In this document: positions 17,090 through 26,785 of the stretch, piece after piece
How the letters are laid out: each line of letters begins with the position of its first letter
Position numbering within the stretch: position 1 is the stretch's first letter
From: Flavobacteriaceae bacterium
GTDB lineage: Bacteria > Bacteroidota > Bacteroidia > Flavobacteriales > Flavobacteriaceae
Direction: 5' to 3'
Assembly (NCBI GenBank): GCA_028284005.1
Contig: JANQSO010000007.1
Span: forward strand, 124,001 to 188,000
Length of the DNA stretch: 64,000 bases
Notes under the pieces: generated by a model
What the model was told of the DNA's origin: nothing
Seen by the model: only the letters and a program-made list of their open reading frames with translations
Database searches by the model: none
Made by a program: the position numbers and the translations under genes

Positions 17090-19939
17090 TTATTTGATCA
17101 AAATATTAAGTCTTGCGAAAAGGAACCTTCCACCAACTCCAAATTGCTTAGAGCGTCTTGAATAAATAAATCTTCCCGATGACCTAAAAGCATCATCTGC
17201 CTCATCCGGATATACATCTAAGATATTATTAGCTCCTAATGTAACTTTCAGCCCTTCAGAAAAATTATGAGAGACACTTAGGTCAGTAACAATCTTTCCG
17301 GCATATGTTCTGTCAACATCAGGATCTGTATTATTGGTTGCTTCTTCAACTTCACCAAAGTAACTGTTTCTTAGGTAGAAATTCCAATTGTCATTAAGCG
17401 TCAGGTTATTTGTGAGGGTCCCCTGCGTATTTGGTACGGCAGATTCAAGATAGATCCTGCTGGTGGCATCAAAGAATGTATCTGTTAAACCTGCATTTGC
17501 AATTGCCGTTGGTATATTGGTCCCTTCGACTGTGGTTTCAGAATAAGTAAAAGAAAGCGTATTTGCCAGTTTCATATTATCTGCCAAATTCATATTATTT
17601 TCAACAACAAAGTCGACCCCTTTTGTTTGCGTATCAACCGCATTTGTAAAGAATGCTGCCTGGCTGGCATTTGCCTGAGCGAATAAGGCAGCTAATTCTG
17701 CGTTTCCGTTGTCATTAAACTGGCCACTTAAAACTACTCTGTCATCTATATTCACCAAATAACCATCTACAGTAAACTTTACTTTCGGGCCTGGTAAATT
17801 AGCTGTAAATCCGGCAGTAAATCCTATAGATGTTTCTTCCTTCAATTCTTCTATCCCCAATATTCTTGCAACCCTGGATGTATTAGGAAAGATCCCTACT
17901 TCATTAGGTACTCCATCAACAAATATGGTGGATGTTGAATTGAAGTGAATCTGGTGCAGTGAAGGGGCCCTAAAACCTGTTTGTGCCGATCCGCGAATAT
18001 TGAAATTATCTGATGCTTTTGCCAGGAAAGAGACTTTTCCATTTAGAGTACCTCCAAAATCAGAGAAATTTTCATATCGTGCAGCAGCTGTAGCCCTAAA
18101 ACTTTCAGTGAAATCTGCTTCAACATCTGCATAACCTGCTATGGAATTTCTATATGCATCTACTTCATTTTCAGGTTTAAAACCCGGAAAGACCTGAATA
18201 CCTCCGGGGCGTGAACTTCCAAAGAAATCGGTTGGAACCACAGATTCCGGGTCTGTTGGGTCATGAACATTCCCTTCCATATTATACTGTGCATACGAAA
18301 TCTCTTCTCCGGCTACAATTGCATAGTTCTCTACCCTGTATTCTGCTCCAAATGCAATATTCAGACCAGACATTACATCGTCATAGAATTTGGAAAAATC
18401 TAAATTTGACGTGTTCTCTCCATAGTTAAATCCTCCAGCTTCTGCTTCAAAAGGAGTTGAATTTCCTAAGGATGCATTTAAAGAATTAGCGATCCTAAAT
18501 GTAAAATCATTTTTACCGGTATTATTGCTTAAATCAACATTCCAGTCTCCTATTTTTCCCTTAATTCCAATAGCTAACGCTTTGTCTTTTATATTCGTAT
18601 TGATCTCGGGCAAGAATCCATTTATCCTGGCGGGGGTATATGCCCTGGATTGATAGGGAAGTCTGTAAAATCCTGCTGAGTTTCCATTTTTAAATCCTAA
18701 ACCTCCAAAAGCGTATACTTTAAGGTCTTCTCCAACAGGTAGTTCAAAGTTTCCAAAAAACTGTCCTCCTCTTAATTCGGATTGCCCAACACGCATATTG
18801 AAATCACTTCGGGTCAACCCCCTTGCGGCAAGTTCTGCAGTTGTATTATCAGCTGCCAATATTTCCTGGAGGTCTTCTTTTGTTGCATCCACTGGAAGGT
18901 TCAATCCGGCCTGGTTACCATACAAAATAACATCTTCCACATCATCATCCAGTAATAAACTTATATCATAGCCGTCATTGGCTGCAAATCTTTCAATTGT
19001 ATTATAGAGGTTAAATATTTGGCCTTCCCATTCTATCATTCTATTGGTAGCACCTCTAAAGTCAAAATTTCCTGTGAAGTTAATAAACCCTCCGTCGTCT
19101 CCAATAGGTAATCCATAGTTAGCCCCTATATTTATTTTCTCGCCATCTACTCCGTCATCAGGATTCTCGCTGGTAAAATTAGCGCCTGTCGTTATATTAA
19201 GAGCAAGTTCGTTGGTATCTTTCTTTAAAACTATATTAATTACTCCCGCAATAGCATCTGAACCATACTGTGCAGCAGCACCATCTCTTAGTATTTCAAT
19301 GCGGTCTATAGCATTAACCGGTATGGTATTTAGATCGGTCCCTACCGAACCTCTACCAAAGGTTCCGTTTACGTTCACCAAACTGGTTTTGTGGCGTCTT
19401 TTCCCATTTATTAGTACCAATACCTGATCAGGGCCCAAACCTCTCAGAGAGGCCGGAGCAATATGGTCCGTACCATCAGAAATGGTCTGTGTATTAGAAG
19501 AAAAAGATGGCGCAGCATAATTTAGTATTTCAGTCACCGTAACCTGAGGTGAACTGGCAACAATTTCTTCCATATTCAATACATCAACCGGAACTGCAGA
19601 ATTGATCGCTGTTCTTCCCGGATTTCTGGTACCTATTAAAACAATTTCGTCCAAAGCAACTCCAGACTCAAGAGATACATCTACAGTAGACCCTGATACT
19701 GTTATTTCCCGGGTTTCAAATCCTACATAAGAAAACACTAAAATATCTCCTTGTGCAGCTTCAATAGTATAGTTTCCATCAAAATCCGATAGTACTCCCG
19801 TAGATGTTCCCTTTATAACGATAGAGACACCCGGAAGTGGTTCTGAAGTGTCATCGGTAACAGTACCGGACACCTGTGCATTAGCTACAATCATTGCAAA
19901 TAATGCAATCAAAATTGTAAAAAAGTTTTTTTGTTTCAT
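17090..19939 (-). CDS. TonB-dependent outer-membrane receptor
   Basis: About 949 residues. Signal peptide (ends IVANAQ), a carboxypeptidase-regulatory-like domain (about 23-100: VSGTVTDD, GTSTGVLSDFDGNYTI), a plug domain (about 115-240: LRGLGPDQVLVLINGKRRH, DRIEILRDGAAAQYGSDAIAGVINI) and a 22-strand-type barrel with a TonB-receptor end. No SusD-like partner, PKD lipoprotein or sigma/anti-sigma pair is adjacent, so the ligand is unknown. I placed the start at the internal ATG near 19939, which gives a normal signal peptide; the frame runs 13 codons further upstream. Confidence 0.93.
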   Translation of the reverse strand: MKQKNFFTILIALFAMIVANAQVSGTVTDDTSEPLPGVSIVIKGTSTGVLSDFDGNYTIEAAQGDILVFSYVGFETREITVSGSTVDVSLESGVALDEIVLIGTRNPGRTAINSAVPVDVLNMEEIVASSPQVTVTEILNYAAPSFSSNTQTISDGTDHIAPASLRGLGPDQVLVLINGKRRHKTSLVNVNGTFGRGSVGTDLNTIPVNAIDRIEILRDGAAAQYGSDAIAGVINIVLKKDTNELALNITTGANFTSENPDDGVDGEKINIGANYGLPIGDDGGFINFTGNFDFRGATNRMIEWEGQIFNLYNTIERFAANDGYDISLLLDDDVEDVILYGNQAGLNLPVDATKEDLQEILAADNTTAELAARGLTRSDFNMRVGQSELRGGQFFGNFELPVGEDLKVYAFGGLGFKNGNSAGFYRLPYQSRAYTPARINGFLPEINTNIKDKALAIGIKGKIGDWNVDLSNNTGKNDFTFRIANSLNASLGNSTPFEAEAGGFNYGENTSNLDFSKFYDDVMSGLNIAFGAEYRVENYAIVAGEEISYAQYNMEGNVHDPTDPESVVPTDFFGSSRPGGIQVFPGFKPENEVDAYRNSIAGYADVEADFTESFRATAAARYENFSDFGGTLNGKVSFLAKASDNFNIRGSAQTGFRAPSLHQIHFNSTSTIFVDGVPNEVGIFPNTSRVARILGIEELKEETSIGFTAGFTANLPGPKVKFTVDGYLVNIDDRVVLSGQFNDNGNAELAALFAQANASQAAFFTNAVDTQTKGVDFVVENNMNLADNMKLANTLSFTYSETTVEGTNIPTAIANAGLTDTFFDATSRIYLESAVPNTQGTLTNNLTLNDNWNFYLRNSYFGEVEEATNNTDPDVDRTYAGKIVTDLSVSHNFSEGLKVTLGANNILDVYPDEADDAFRSSGRFIYSRRSKQFGVGGRFLFARLNILIK

Positions 19940-20035
19940 GTAGTTGATAGTTTTGTTTGTTTCTAACAAGATACACATTTTATATTTGAGAGTCTTATTC
20001 TTATTAAAACCGTTCTACATAATTTAGGTTTATCA

Positions 20036-20043
20036 TATCTTTG
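20036..20043 (+). promoter_or_regulatory. -7 box of pepT
   Basis: TATCTTTG fits TAnnTTTG exactly, 13 bases before the pepT ATG, so the leader would be very short. No -33 TTTG at 19-21 bases. Confidence 0.45.
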
Positions 20044-20056
20044 AAAAAAAAATCAT

Positions 20057-21298
20057 ATGATCGATAAACAACACCTCATCAACCGCTTTATAAGTTATGT
20101 AACCGTAGATACAGAAAGTGATCCTGAAAGTGATACAACTCCAAGTAGTGGCAAGCAATGGGACCTTGCCAATGCATTGGCAGATGAACTGAAGCGTATT
20201 GGAATGCAGGAGGTATCTATAGACGAAAATGCATATATCATGGCTACACTTCCCAGTAACGTACCTCATGAGGTTCCCGTGATCGGTTTCATATCGCATT
20301 TTGATACCAGCCCGGATTTCACCGGAGCGAATGTAAATCCGCAAATCATTGAAGATTATGATGGAAATGATATTGTCTTAAACCAAGAACAAAACATTGT
20401 TTTATCTCCTGATGACTTTGAAGACCTGTTGCTATATAAAGGAAATACCTTGATCACTACAGATGGAACAACGCTTTTGGGCGCTGATGATAAAGCCGGT
20501 ATTGCCGAAATAATCTCGGCAATGGAATACCTTATAGATCACCCTGAAATTAAACATGGAAAAATTCGTATTGGCTTTACTCCCGATGAAGAAATTGGAC
20601 GCGGTGCTCATAAATTTGACGTAGAGAAATTTGGCGCAGACTGGGCCTATACTATGGATGGAAGTCAAATTGGTGAACTGGAATACGAAAATTTTAACGC
20701 AGCTGGAGCGGTTGTTACCGTTAAAGGAAAAATTGTGCACCCTGGTTATGCAAAAGGAAAGATGATCAATAGCATGTATATTGCTACAGATTATATTAAT
20801 TCTTTACCTCGTTTAGAAACCCCGGAACATACAGAAGACCGCCAGGGCTTTTTTCACCTACACAGTATCAATGGAGAAGTAGACGGAACTAAACTTCAGT
20901 ATATCATTAGAGATCATAATAAGCTGCACTTTGAAGCACGAAAAGAAATGATGCTTAAATTGGCTAAAGACTTGAATTCACAGTATGAAAGAGAAGCTGT
21001 TTCAGTCGAAATCAAAGATCAGTATTTTAATATGCGCGAAAAGATCGAGCCAGTAATGCATATTGTAGAAATTGCTGAAAAAGCAATGAAGCGAGCAGGA
21101 ATTGAACCTATAATTAAGCCTATTAGAGGAGGTACTGACGGGTCGCAGCTAAGTTTTATGGGACTTCCCTGCCCTAATATATTTGCCGGTGGCCACAATT
21201 TTCATGGCAGATATGAATATGTTCCGGTAGAAAGTATGCTTAAGGCAATAGAAGTGATCGTTAATATTGCCCAGGAGGTTACGTCGCAAAAGGAATAG
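20057..21298 (+). CDS. pepT: Peptidase T (tripeptide aminopeptidase)
   Basis: 413 residues, M20B metallopeptidase. Zinc and catalytic landmarks are in order: HFDTSPDF (first zinc His and catalytic Asp), GADDKAG (bridging Asp), DEEIGRGAH (catalytic Glu and zinc Glu), MDGS (Asp) and the C-terminal [11 protein letters not shown] (His). It releases N-terminal residues from tripeptides in the cytoplasm. Monocistronic, between a divergent TonB receptor and a strong bidirectional terminator. Confidence 0.97.
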   Translation: MIDKQHLINRFISYVTVDTESDPESDTTPSSGKQWDLANALADELKRIGMQEVSIDENAYIMATLPSNVPHEVPVIGFISHFDTSPDFTGANVNPQIIEDYDGNDIVLNQEQNIVLSPDDFEDLLLYKGNTLITTDGTTLLGADDKAGIAEIISAMEYLIDHPEIKHGKIRIGFTPDEEIGRGAHKFDVEKFGADWAYTMDGSQIGELEYENFNAAGAVVTVKGKIVHPGYAKGKMINSMYIATDYINSLPRLETPEHTEDRQGFFHLHSINGEVDGTKLQYIIRDHNKLHFEARKEMMLKLAKDLNSQYEREAVSVEIKDQYFNMREKIEPVMHIVEIAEKAMKRAGIEPIIKPIRGGTDGSQLSFMGLPCPNIFAGGHNFHGRYEYVPVESMLKAIEVIVNIAQEVTSQKE

Positions 21299-21344
21299 TT
21301 AAAAGGGTGACCTTAGTTGGTTATCAAATATTCTAAAAATGAAT

Positions 21345-21380
21345 AAAAAAAACCTCCGGTGAGAACCGGAGGTTTTTTTT
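21345..21380. terminator. Bidirectional terminator between pepT and yajC
   Basis: Stem ACCGGAGG with its complement, extended by A8 on the left and T8 on the right (16-bp potential stem), GAGA loop. Serves convergent pepT and the nusB-DUF1573-yajC operon. Confidence 0.92.
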
Positions 21381-21395
21381 ATTAAAGTGTAATCA

Positions 21396-21686
21396 TTATT
21401 TTTTAACAGGAGTATTTATCTTTTTCGTCATATCCATGGAAAGGGCAGAGCGTTCAAATTTCATTTTACCAGCTCCGGTCTCTATAATGCAGGTGCCATC
21501 ATCGTTTAGGTCCAATAACTTGCCATGCATTCCACTTTTAGTGACTACTTTATCTCCTTTTTTCAGGCCCTTATCAAAATCTTTTTCTTGCTTCAACTTT
21601 TTTCGCTGTGGTAATACAATGAAAAAAATTATAAAAACAGCAAAAAGTAAAAGGGGCCCGAGAAATTGTTGCATTTCACCACCCAT
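21396..21686 (-). CDS. yajC: Preprotein translocase subunit YajC
   Basis: 96 residues: one N-terminal membrane helix (about 8-25), the conserved LPQRKK after it, and the small cytoplasmic domain with GDKVVTKSGMHGKL. YajC associates with SecDF at the Sec translocon. Last gene of the nusB operon, three bases after the DUF1573 gene. MGGEMQQF is used as the start; an internal Met at residue 5 is also possible. Confidence 0.95.
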   Translation of the reverse strand: MGGEMQQFLGPLLLFAVFIIFFIVLPQRKKLKQEKDFDKGLKKGDKVVTKSGMHGKLLDLNDDGTCIIETGAGKMKFERSALSMDMTKKINTPVKK

Positions 21687-21689
21687 TGC

Positions 21690-22178
21690 TTATTGGGTTT
21701 TTAAGATACCGTTTTGGCCTGTTGCAGCAGCACCTTCAGGAGCATTTACAAAAGCCTTGATCTTAATGGTTTCTTTACCGGCAGCAGTATTGGCAGTAAT
21801 TGTTACTGTTTTACTTACCTGATTTTTTCCACTACCATTAAATTTTACCAGTAATTCACCTTTATCACCAGGGGCAACAGGTTCCTTTGTATATTCCGGT
21901 ACTGTACATCCACAACTACTTTTAGCGTCTACTATAACTAAAGGAGCATTTCCTGTATTGGTAAATTTAAATACATGCTCCTTTGGGGTGCCTTGATCAA
22001 TGGTTCCAAAATCAAATTCGGTTTCTTCAAAAGTCATAACAGGAAATTCTCCTGCTTTCGCATCACGGTCTGCAGCAGCTGCAACATTTTCTTCGTTCAC
22101 TTTGTCTGCAGCATTTTCTTTACATGAAGTAAAGACAAATACAGATAATACTGCTACAATTAAGATTGATTTTTTCAT
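21690..22178 (-). CDS. DUF1573 lipoprotein
   Basis: 162 residues. Lipobox VFVFTSC (Cys about residue 19), a low-complexity Ala/Glu/Asp linker, then a DUF1573 Ig-like domain (about 45-145): FDFGTIDQGTPKEHVFKFTNTGNAPL and the cysteine motif SSCGCTVPEY. The fold resembles ASPM-SPD-2-Hydin domains; the function is not known. The gene lies between nusB and yajC, an arrangement I recall as common in flavobacteria. Confidence 0.92.
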   Translation of the reverse strand: MKKSILIVAVLSVFVFTSCKENAADKVNEENVAAAADRDAKAGEFPVMTFEETEFDFGTIDQGTPKEHVFKFTNTGNAPLVIVDAKSSCGCTVPEYTKEPVAPGDKGELLVKFNGSGKNQVSKTVTITANTAAGKETIKIKAFVNAPEGAAATGQNGILKTQ

Positions 22179-22231
22179 AGAGTAAAAATTTTTAAGTTTT
22201 AAGCGTCGCTAAAATACTTATTTTTTTGATT

Positions 22232-23176
22232 TTAAGTAAGCCCTCGCCCAATTTTATTTAATTTCTTGGCTTCGGTAAAATCTTTCACGAGTTTATCCAG
22301 AATCCCGTTAATAAACAAGCTGCTTTTAGGTGTTGAGTATTCTTTCGAGATTTCCAAATATTCATTAATGGTAGCACGTACCGGAATTGAAGGGAAGTTT
22401 AAAAACTCTGAAATTCCCATCTTCAAAATGATCATATCGATCCCGGCTATACGCTCTTTATCCCAGTTTGGGGTTTTACCTTCAATTTCCTTGTTTAATT
22501 TTTCATCATTTAATATTACTTTCCGAAGTAATTGTAATGCGAACTCACGGTCTTCTTCATTTTTATAAAGATCTGGGATTAATGTAGAACCTATATTTTT
22601 TGCAGAGGCCTTAGAAAGTATTTTTACCAAAGCAGTATTGACTATAGGAAAATCATCCAACCATGTAAGTCGCTTATCTTCAAGGTATTCATATAATTTT
22701 TCATTAGGAGCTATCACTTCTTTATACACCCTTATAACAAAAGCTTTGTCATCGTTGAAGTTAACATCCTTTTTTGAAAGGTAGTCTTCATACCAATCCT
22801 GCTGAATTAAAGATTTAAAAAGAATACTAACGTATTCACTGTCTTCTTTCCAGTAATCTAATTTTTTGTTTTTTACGGCTTCGGAAAGGGAACTGTCTTT
22901 TACTATTAGCTGAAGTAATCTATTGTCTACAAATGCTCTGCTAGGGTTTCTTTCCAGGTCTGTAGCCAGGTATTTTTGCTGAGATTTAATAAGGTAATCC
23001 TCCGCGTGCCGCTGCATGGCAACCAACAGTTGAAGCATTAACAGATATAGATCATGCATTTGGTCTATACTGTACCATAAGAATTTTTCCTGCTTATCAA
23101 GGTCCTGGTGTTCACTTTGGTTGAATGCGTAAATGGACTGTAACACTTTTACCCTAATATGTCTTCTTGTAAGCAT
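22232..23176 (-). CDS. nusB: Transcription antitermination factor NusB, long Bacteroidota form
   Basis: 314 residues, about twice the E. coli length. The N-terminal MLTRRHIRVKVLQSIYAF is the RNA-binding RR.xR..xLQ..YA motif. The all-helical NusB fold ends with the ERAIL-like segment KERIAGIDMIILKMGISEF and IPVRATINEYLEISKEY. The extra length is inserted after the first helices. NusB with NusE supports rRNA antitermination. First gene of the operon with DUF1573 and yajC. Confidence 0.95.
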   Translation of the reverse strand: MLTRRHIRVKVLQSIYAFNQSEHQDLDKQEKFLWYSIDQMHDLYLLMLQLLVAMQRHAEDYLIKSQQKYLATDLERNPSRAFVDNRLLQLIVKDSSLSEAVKNKKLDYWKEDSEYVSILFKSLIQQDWYEDYLSKKDVNFNDDKAFVIRVYKEVIAPNEKLYEYLEDKRLTWLDDFPIVNTALVKILSKASAKNIGSTLIPDLYKNEEDREFALQLLRKVILNDEKLNKEIEGKTPNWDKERIAGIDMIILKMGISEFLNFPSIPVRATINEYLEISKEYSTPKSSLFINGILDKLVKDFTEAKKLNKIGRGLT

Positions 23177-23209
23177 AATCGTTGTATAATAAAGAACTTT
23201 TGTAAATAA

Positions 23210-23237
23210 CAGCGCACAAGTATTGACTTGTGCGCTG
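23210..23237 (-). terminator. Hairpin downstream of the leucine/valine dehydrogenase
   Basis: Perfect 11-bp stem CAGCGCACAAG (23210-23220) and CTTGTGCGCTG (23227-23237), six-base loop. The T-tract after it on the minus strand is weak (TTATTTAC), so termination is likely but not certain. It lies in the nusB upstream region. Confidence 0.6.
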
Positions 23238-23262
23238 TAAAGATACTATTTATCTGTAGAAA

Positions 23263-24357
23263 CTAGTTGTTTTTTTTAGCGTCTATTCTGGATTGGGCAA
23301 TATCTAATGCAGCTTTATGGGTTGTAACTCCGTCTGTTTCCGCATTAGTAAGAATCTCCAGTGTTGTATTATAGATATTCTCTGTCTTACGAATTATTTC
23401 CTGGCGTCCGTAATTTTCTAACTCAGCATAAACATTTATAATTCCGCCGGCATTAATTAAAAAGTCCGGAGCATACACAATTCCTCTTTCGCGAAGCATC
23501 AGTCCATGTTTTTTTCCATCTGCCAATTGGTTATTAGCAGCCCCGGCAATTACTTTAGCTTGTAATTGGTGGATCGTAGTGTCGTTAACAGTTGCTCCTA
23601 AAGCACAAGGTGCATAGATATCCATTGGCTCCGCATATAAATTGTTACCTCTGTAGATATCCACACTATATTTATCACGAACCTCTTCCAAACGTTCCTG
23701 GCTGATATCGGCAATGTATACTTTGGCTCCTTCATTAGTAAGGTTCTCAACCAGTGCCTCTCCTACATTACCAATACCTTCAACATAAATAACCTTATCT
23801 TCCAGAATATCACTGCCAAACGTATATTTCGCAGCTGCTTTCATACCCATAAAAACTCCATAAGCAGTAATTGGTGAAGGATTTCCGGCTCCACCTTTTG
23901 CTTCAGAGATACCTGTAACATAAGGTGTTACAGTTCGTACCAGGTCCATATCCTCTGTTTCCATTCCAACGTCTTCCGCAGTAATGTATCTTCCGCTTAA
24001 AGAATGTACAAATTCACCAAAACGTTTCATTAATTCGGGTGTCTTCTCTGTTTTGGCATTTCCAATTATAACAGCTTTACCTCCACCTAAATTGAGACCG
24101 GTGATCGCAGATTTATAGGTCATTCCACGAGAGAGCCTCAACACATCATTCAGGGCTTCCCACTCACTATTGTATTGCCACATACGGGTACCTCCGAGAG
24201 CTGGTCCCAAAACCGTATTGTGGATTCCGATTATTGCTTTTAATCCTGTATCTTTGTCGTTGCAAAAAACAACTTGTTCATGATTATCGAAAGATAATTG
24301 CCCGAATACCGGGTCTATTTTTTGAAGCTCATTTGACTTTACTACTTCACTTATCAT
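23263..24357 (-). CDS. Leucine/valine (Glu/Leu/Phe/Val) dehydrogenase
   Basis: 364 residues, the usual length of leucine dehydrogenase. NAD-dependent oxidative deamination of branched-chain amino acids to keto acids. The catalytic-lysine segment is LNLGGGKAVI, with another substrate-site Lys in RGMTYKSAI. The Rossmann motif is VEGIGNVGEALVE (about residue 190), and APCALGATVN is typical of the family. ATG at 24357; a TTG at 24399 would add 14 residues and overlap the promoter. Single gene with a strong promoter at 24397-24428 and a hairpin after the stop. Functionally linked to leucine degradation, like the HMG-CoA lyase 10 kb away. Confidence 0.93.
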   Translation of the reverse strand: MISEVVKSNELQKIDPVFGQLSFDNHEQVVFCNDKDTGLKAIIGIHNTVLGPALGGTRMWQYNSEWEALNDVLRLSRGMTYKSAITGLNLGGGKAVIIGNAKTEKTPELMKRFGEFVHSLSGRYITAEDVGMETEDMDLVRTVTPYVTGISEAKGGAGNPSPITAYGVFMGMKAAAKYTFGSDILEDKVIYVEGIGNVGEALVENLTNEGAKVYIADISQERLEEVRDKYSVDIYRGNNLYAEPMDIYAPCALGATVNDTTIHQLQAKVIAGAANNQLADGKKHGLMLRERGIVYAPDFLINAGGIINVYAELENYGRQEIIRKTENIYNTTLEILTNAETDGVTTHKAALDIAQSRIDAKKNN

Positions 24358-24396
24358 AAAATTTTTTGATTTTAAAGATTCCTTAAAAAGGACGTG

Positions 24397-24428
24397 CAAA
24401 AGTAGTGGTTTAGTGACATTCCAACAAA
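24397..24428 (-). promoter_or_regulatory. Canonical promoter of the leucine/valine dehydrogenase
   Basis: Minus strand -7 TACTTTTG (24397-24404) and -33 TTTG (24425-24428), 20 bases apart. It also supports the ATG start at 24357 over the upstream TTG, which overlaps the -7 box. Confidence 0.65.
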
Positions 24429-24476
24429 GAAATTGTTGTTAAAATAAGAATTTGTTAATAAATATTATCCCTTTAA

Positions 24477-26234
24477 ATGAAAGAGCTTCAATACCTTAAC
24501 CGTTATTTTATTAAATACAGAGGAAGACTCCTTTTAGGGCTTTTTATTACTATAATTGCACGGATCTTTGCACTACTTGCTCCAAAGTTTATAGGAGATT
24601 CTATAACTGTAGTTGAGAAGTCGATCAGTGGTGAAATTACAGACATTGCATTGGTAAAGTCTGAATTGCTTACAAATATTCTACTCATATTGGGAACTAC
24701 ACTTCTTGCCGGCTTCTTTACTTTTATGATGCGGCAAACCTTTATTGTGGTTTCACGTTACATAGAATATGACCTCAAGAATGAGATCTTTCAACAATAT
24801 GAGAGATTATCCCTTGGTTTTTACAAACAAAACCGTACCGGAGACCTAATGAACCGTATAAGTGAAGATGTATCGAAGGTACGTATGTATGTAGGGCCTG
24901 CTATCATGTACAGTACCACAACCATTACCCTGTTCATTGTAGTGATAAGCTATATGTTTTACAAGGCCCCAATACTTACATTATATGCTATCGCACCTCT
25001 TCCGGTATTATCTATAGCAGTATATAAATTGAGTGTGGCTATCCATAAACGCAGTACCATAGTGCAACAATATCTGTCCAAACTTACTACCTATACCCAA
25101 GAGAGTTTTAGTGGGGTCTCGGTTATAAAAGCCTATGGGATCGAACCCAGGGTCAATAAAAGTTTTGTAAGTCTTTCCGAAACCAGTAAAGAAAAGAATA
25201 TAGACCTGGTAAAAGTTCAGGCACTTTTCTTTCCTCTGATGATACTCCTCATTGGTGTAAGTAACTTATTGGTTATCTATATAGGAGGAAATCAATTTAT
25301 CAATGGTAAGATTGAGGACCTGGGAACTGTTGTTGAATTTTTAATTTATGTGAACATGCTTACCTGGCCGGTTGCAGTTGTAGGCTGGGTAACATCCATG
25401 GTACAGCAGGCAGAAGCTTCACAAAAACGCATTAACGAATTTTTGAAAGAAGAACCTACTATAAAAAACACTGTTTCCGAAACAACACCTGTTGTTGGAA
25501 AAATTGAATTCAATAACCTGAGCTATACTTATCCCGAAACAAATATCACTGCTTTAAAAGATGTCTCATTTAGTGTTAACCCCGGGGAGACCCTTTCTAT
25601 TATTGGAAATACGGGATCCGGAAAATCTACTGTTTTAGAATTGATTGGCCGTTTGTACGATGTGGAAACCGGACAACTGAATATAGACGGGATCCCTATA
25701 AATAAATTGAACCTCAATAGTCTTCGAAGTAGTATTGGTTATGTACCACAAGATGCTTTTTTGTTTAGCGATTCTATTAGTAACAATATTAAATTCGGAA
25801 AAGAAAATGCCACTGAGGCCGAAGTTATTGAAGCTGCTAAAAATGCAGCAGTACACCAAAATATTGAAAACTTTAGCAAGGGATATGATACTATTCTGGG
25901 AGAACGTGGTATCACATTAAGTGGCGGACAAAAACAAAGAGTTTCCATTGCCCGTGCAATCATCAAAAATCCTCAAATTTTATTGTTTGACGATTGCCTT
26001 TCGGCAGTAGATACCGAAACTGAAGAAGAAATCCTACAAAACCTACATAAGATCTCACAAAATAAGACCACAATAATTGTGAGCCATAGGGTCTCATCGG
26101 CTAAAAATGCAGATAAAATCATTGTTTTGGAAGAAGGGAAAATTATACAGCAAGGCACTCATAATGAGTTAGTAAACGTAGATGGCTACTACAAAGAACT
26201 GTATGCTAAACAACTTCTTGAAAAAGAAATGTAA
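24477..26234 (+). CDS. ABC exporter, fused permease and ATPase (MsbA type)
   Basis: 585 residues. An N-terminal six-helix transmembrane domain (about 15-315) and a C-terminal nucleotide-binding domain: Walker A GNTGSGKST, Q-loop VPQDAFLF, signature LSGGQKQR, Walker B ILLFDDCLSAVD and the H-loop SHR. Walker B ends in Asp-Asp rather than Asp-Glu: the residue normally serving as catalytic Glu is Asp (FDDCLS). This occurs in some heterodimeric exporters. The substrate could be a lipid or drug. It is divergent from the dehydrogenase gene and precedes the PUR-like gene by 65 bases. Confidence 0.93.
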   Translation: MKELQYLNRYFIKYRGRLLLGLFITIIARIFALLAPKFIGDSITVVEKSISGEITDIALVKSELLTNILLILGTTLLAGFFTFMMRQTFIVVSRYIEYDLKNEIFQQYERLSLGFYKQNRTGDLMNRISEDVSKVRMYVGPAIMYSTTTITLFIVVISYMFYKAPILTLYAIAPLPVLSIAVYKLSVAIHKRSTIVQQYLSKLTTYTQESFSGVSVIKAYGIEPRVNKSFVSLSETSKEKNIDLVKVQALFFPLMILLIGVSNLLVIYIGGNQFINGKIEDLGTVVEFLIYVNMLTWPVAVVGWVTSMVQQAEASQKRINEFLKEEPTIKNTVSETTPVVGKIEFNNLSYTYPETNITALKDVSFSVNPGETLSIIGNTGSGKSTVLELIGRLYDVETGQLNIDGIPINKLNLNSLRSSIGYVPQDAFLFSDSISNNIKFGKENATEAEVIEAAKNAAVHQNIENFSKGYDTILGERGITLSGGQKQRVSIARAIIKNPQILLFDDCLSAVDTETEEEILQNLHKISQNKTTIIVSHRVSSAKNADKIIVLEEGKIIQQGTHNELVNVDGYYKELYAKQLLEKEM

Positions 26235-26299
26235 CGTTTGCTTTGGCATATTTATATTTTTTTTAGATTTTTGGCAAAACCTTAACAAAATTGATAACT

Positions 26300-26698
26300 A
26301 TGAGCGATCAGTACATGATGGAGAAAGAAGAAATATTTTCAAAAGTAATGCGTGCAGGAAGACGTACTTACTTTTTTGATGTAAGATCTACCAAAGCTGG
26401 AGATTATTACCTGACAATTACCGAAAGTAAAAAATTTACCAACGACGACGGCTCTTACCATTACAAGAAACACAAGATATATCTGTATAAGGAAGATTTT
26501 TCTGAATTTCAGGACAACGTAAACGAGATGATACAATATATCATCGATGAAAAAGGAGAAGAAGTTATTAGCGAGCGTCACCAGAAAGATTTCAAAAAAG
26601 AGGAGCGTCAAAATGTAGAAACGGCTCCGGAAGCTAATACAGATACAAATGAACCTACAGCTTCAGATTTCACAGATGTTGAATTTGATGATATATAG
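26300..26698 (+). CDS. PUR-alpha-like nucleic-acid-binding protein (DUF3276)
   Basis: 132 residues. An N-terminal PUR repeat (about 5-85): IFSKVMRAGRRTYFFDVRSTKAGDYYLTITESKK and a strand-helix end (YLYKEDFSEFQDNVNEMI). An acidic, probably disordered tail of about 40 residues follows. Proteins of this family in Bacteroidota and Borrelia bind single-stranded DNA or RNA as PUR dimers; the target here is unknown. The ATG at 26300 is used; the frame runs three codons upstream to a TTG. Followed by a clear terminator. Confidence 0.93.
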   Translation: MSDQYMMEKEEIFSKVMRAGRRTYFFDVRSTKAGDYYLTITESKKFTNDDGSYHYKKHKIYLYKEDFSEFQDNVNEMIQYIIDEKGEEVISERHQKDFKKEERQNVETAPEANTDTNEPTASDFTDVEFDDI

Positions 26699-26728
26699 TT
26701 GTTAAAACTATATTAAAGTTTATATAAG

Positions 26729-26757
26729 CCGCTTCGATATATCGAAGCGGTTTTTTT
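26729..26757 (+). terminator. Terminator after the PUR-like gene
   Basis: Perfect 22-base palindrome CCGCTTCGATA/TATCGAAGCGG (26729-26750) followed by seven T. Confidence 0.9.
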
Positions 26758-26785
26758 ATCTTTAAACACTACTCAACCAAACTTT

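Noticed and set aside
26757-26764. TATCTTTA as a -7 box for the M14 carboxypeptidase
   Set aside because: One mismatch and directly abutting the terminator T-tract; no -33 element at the right distance.
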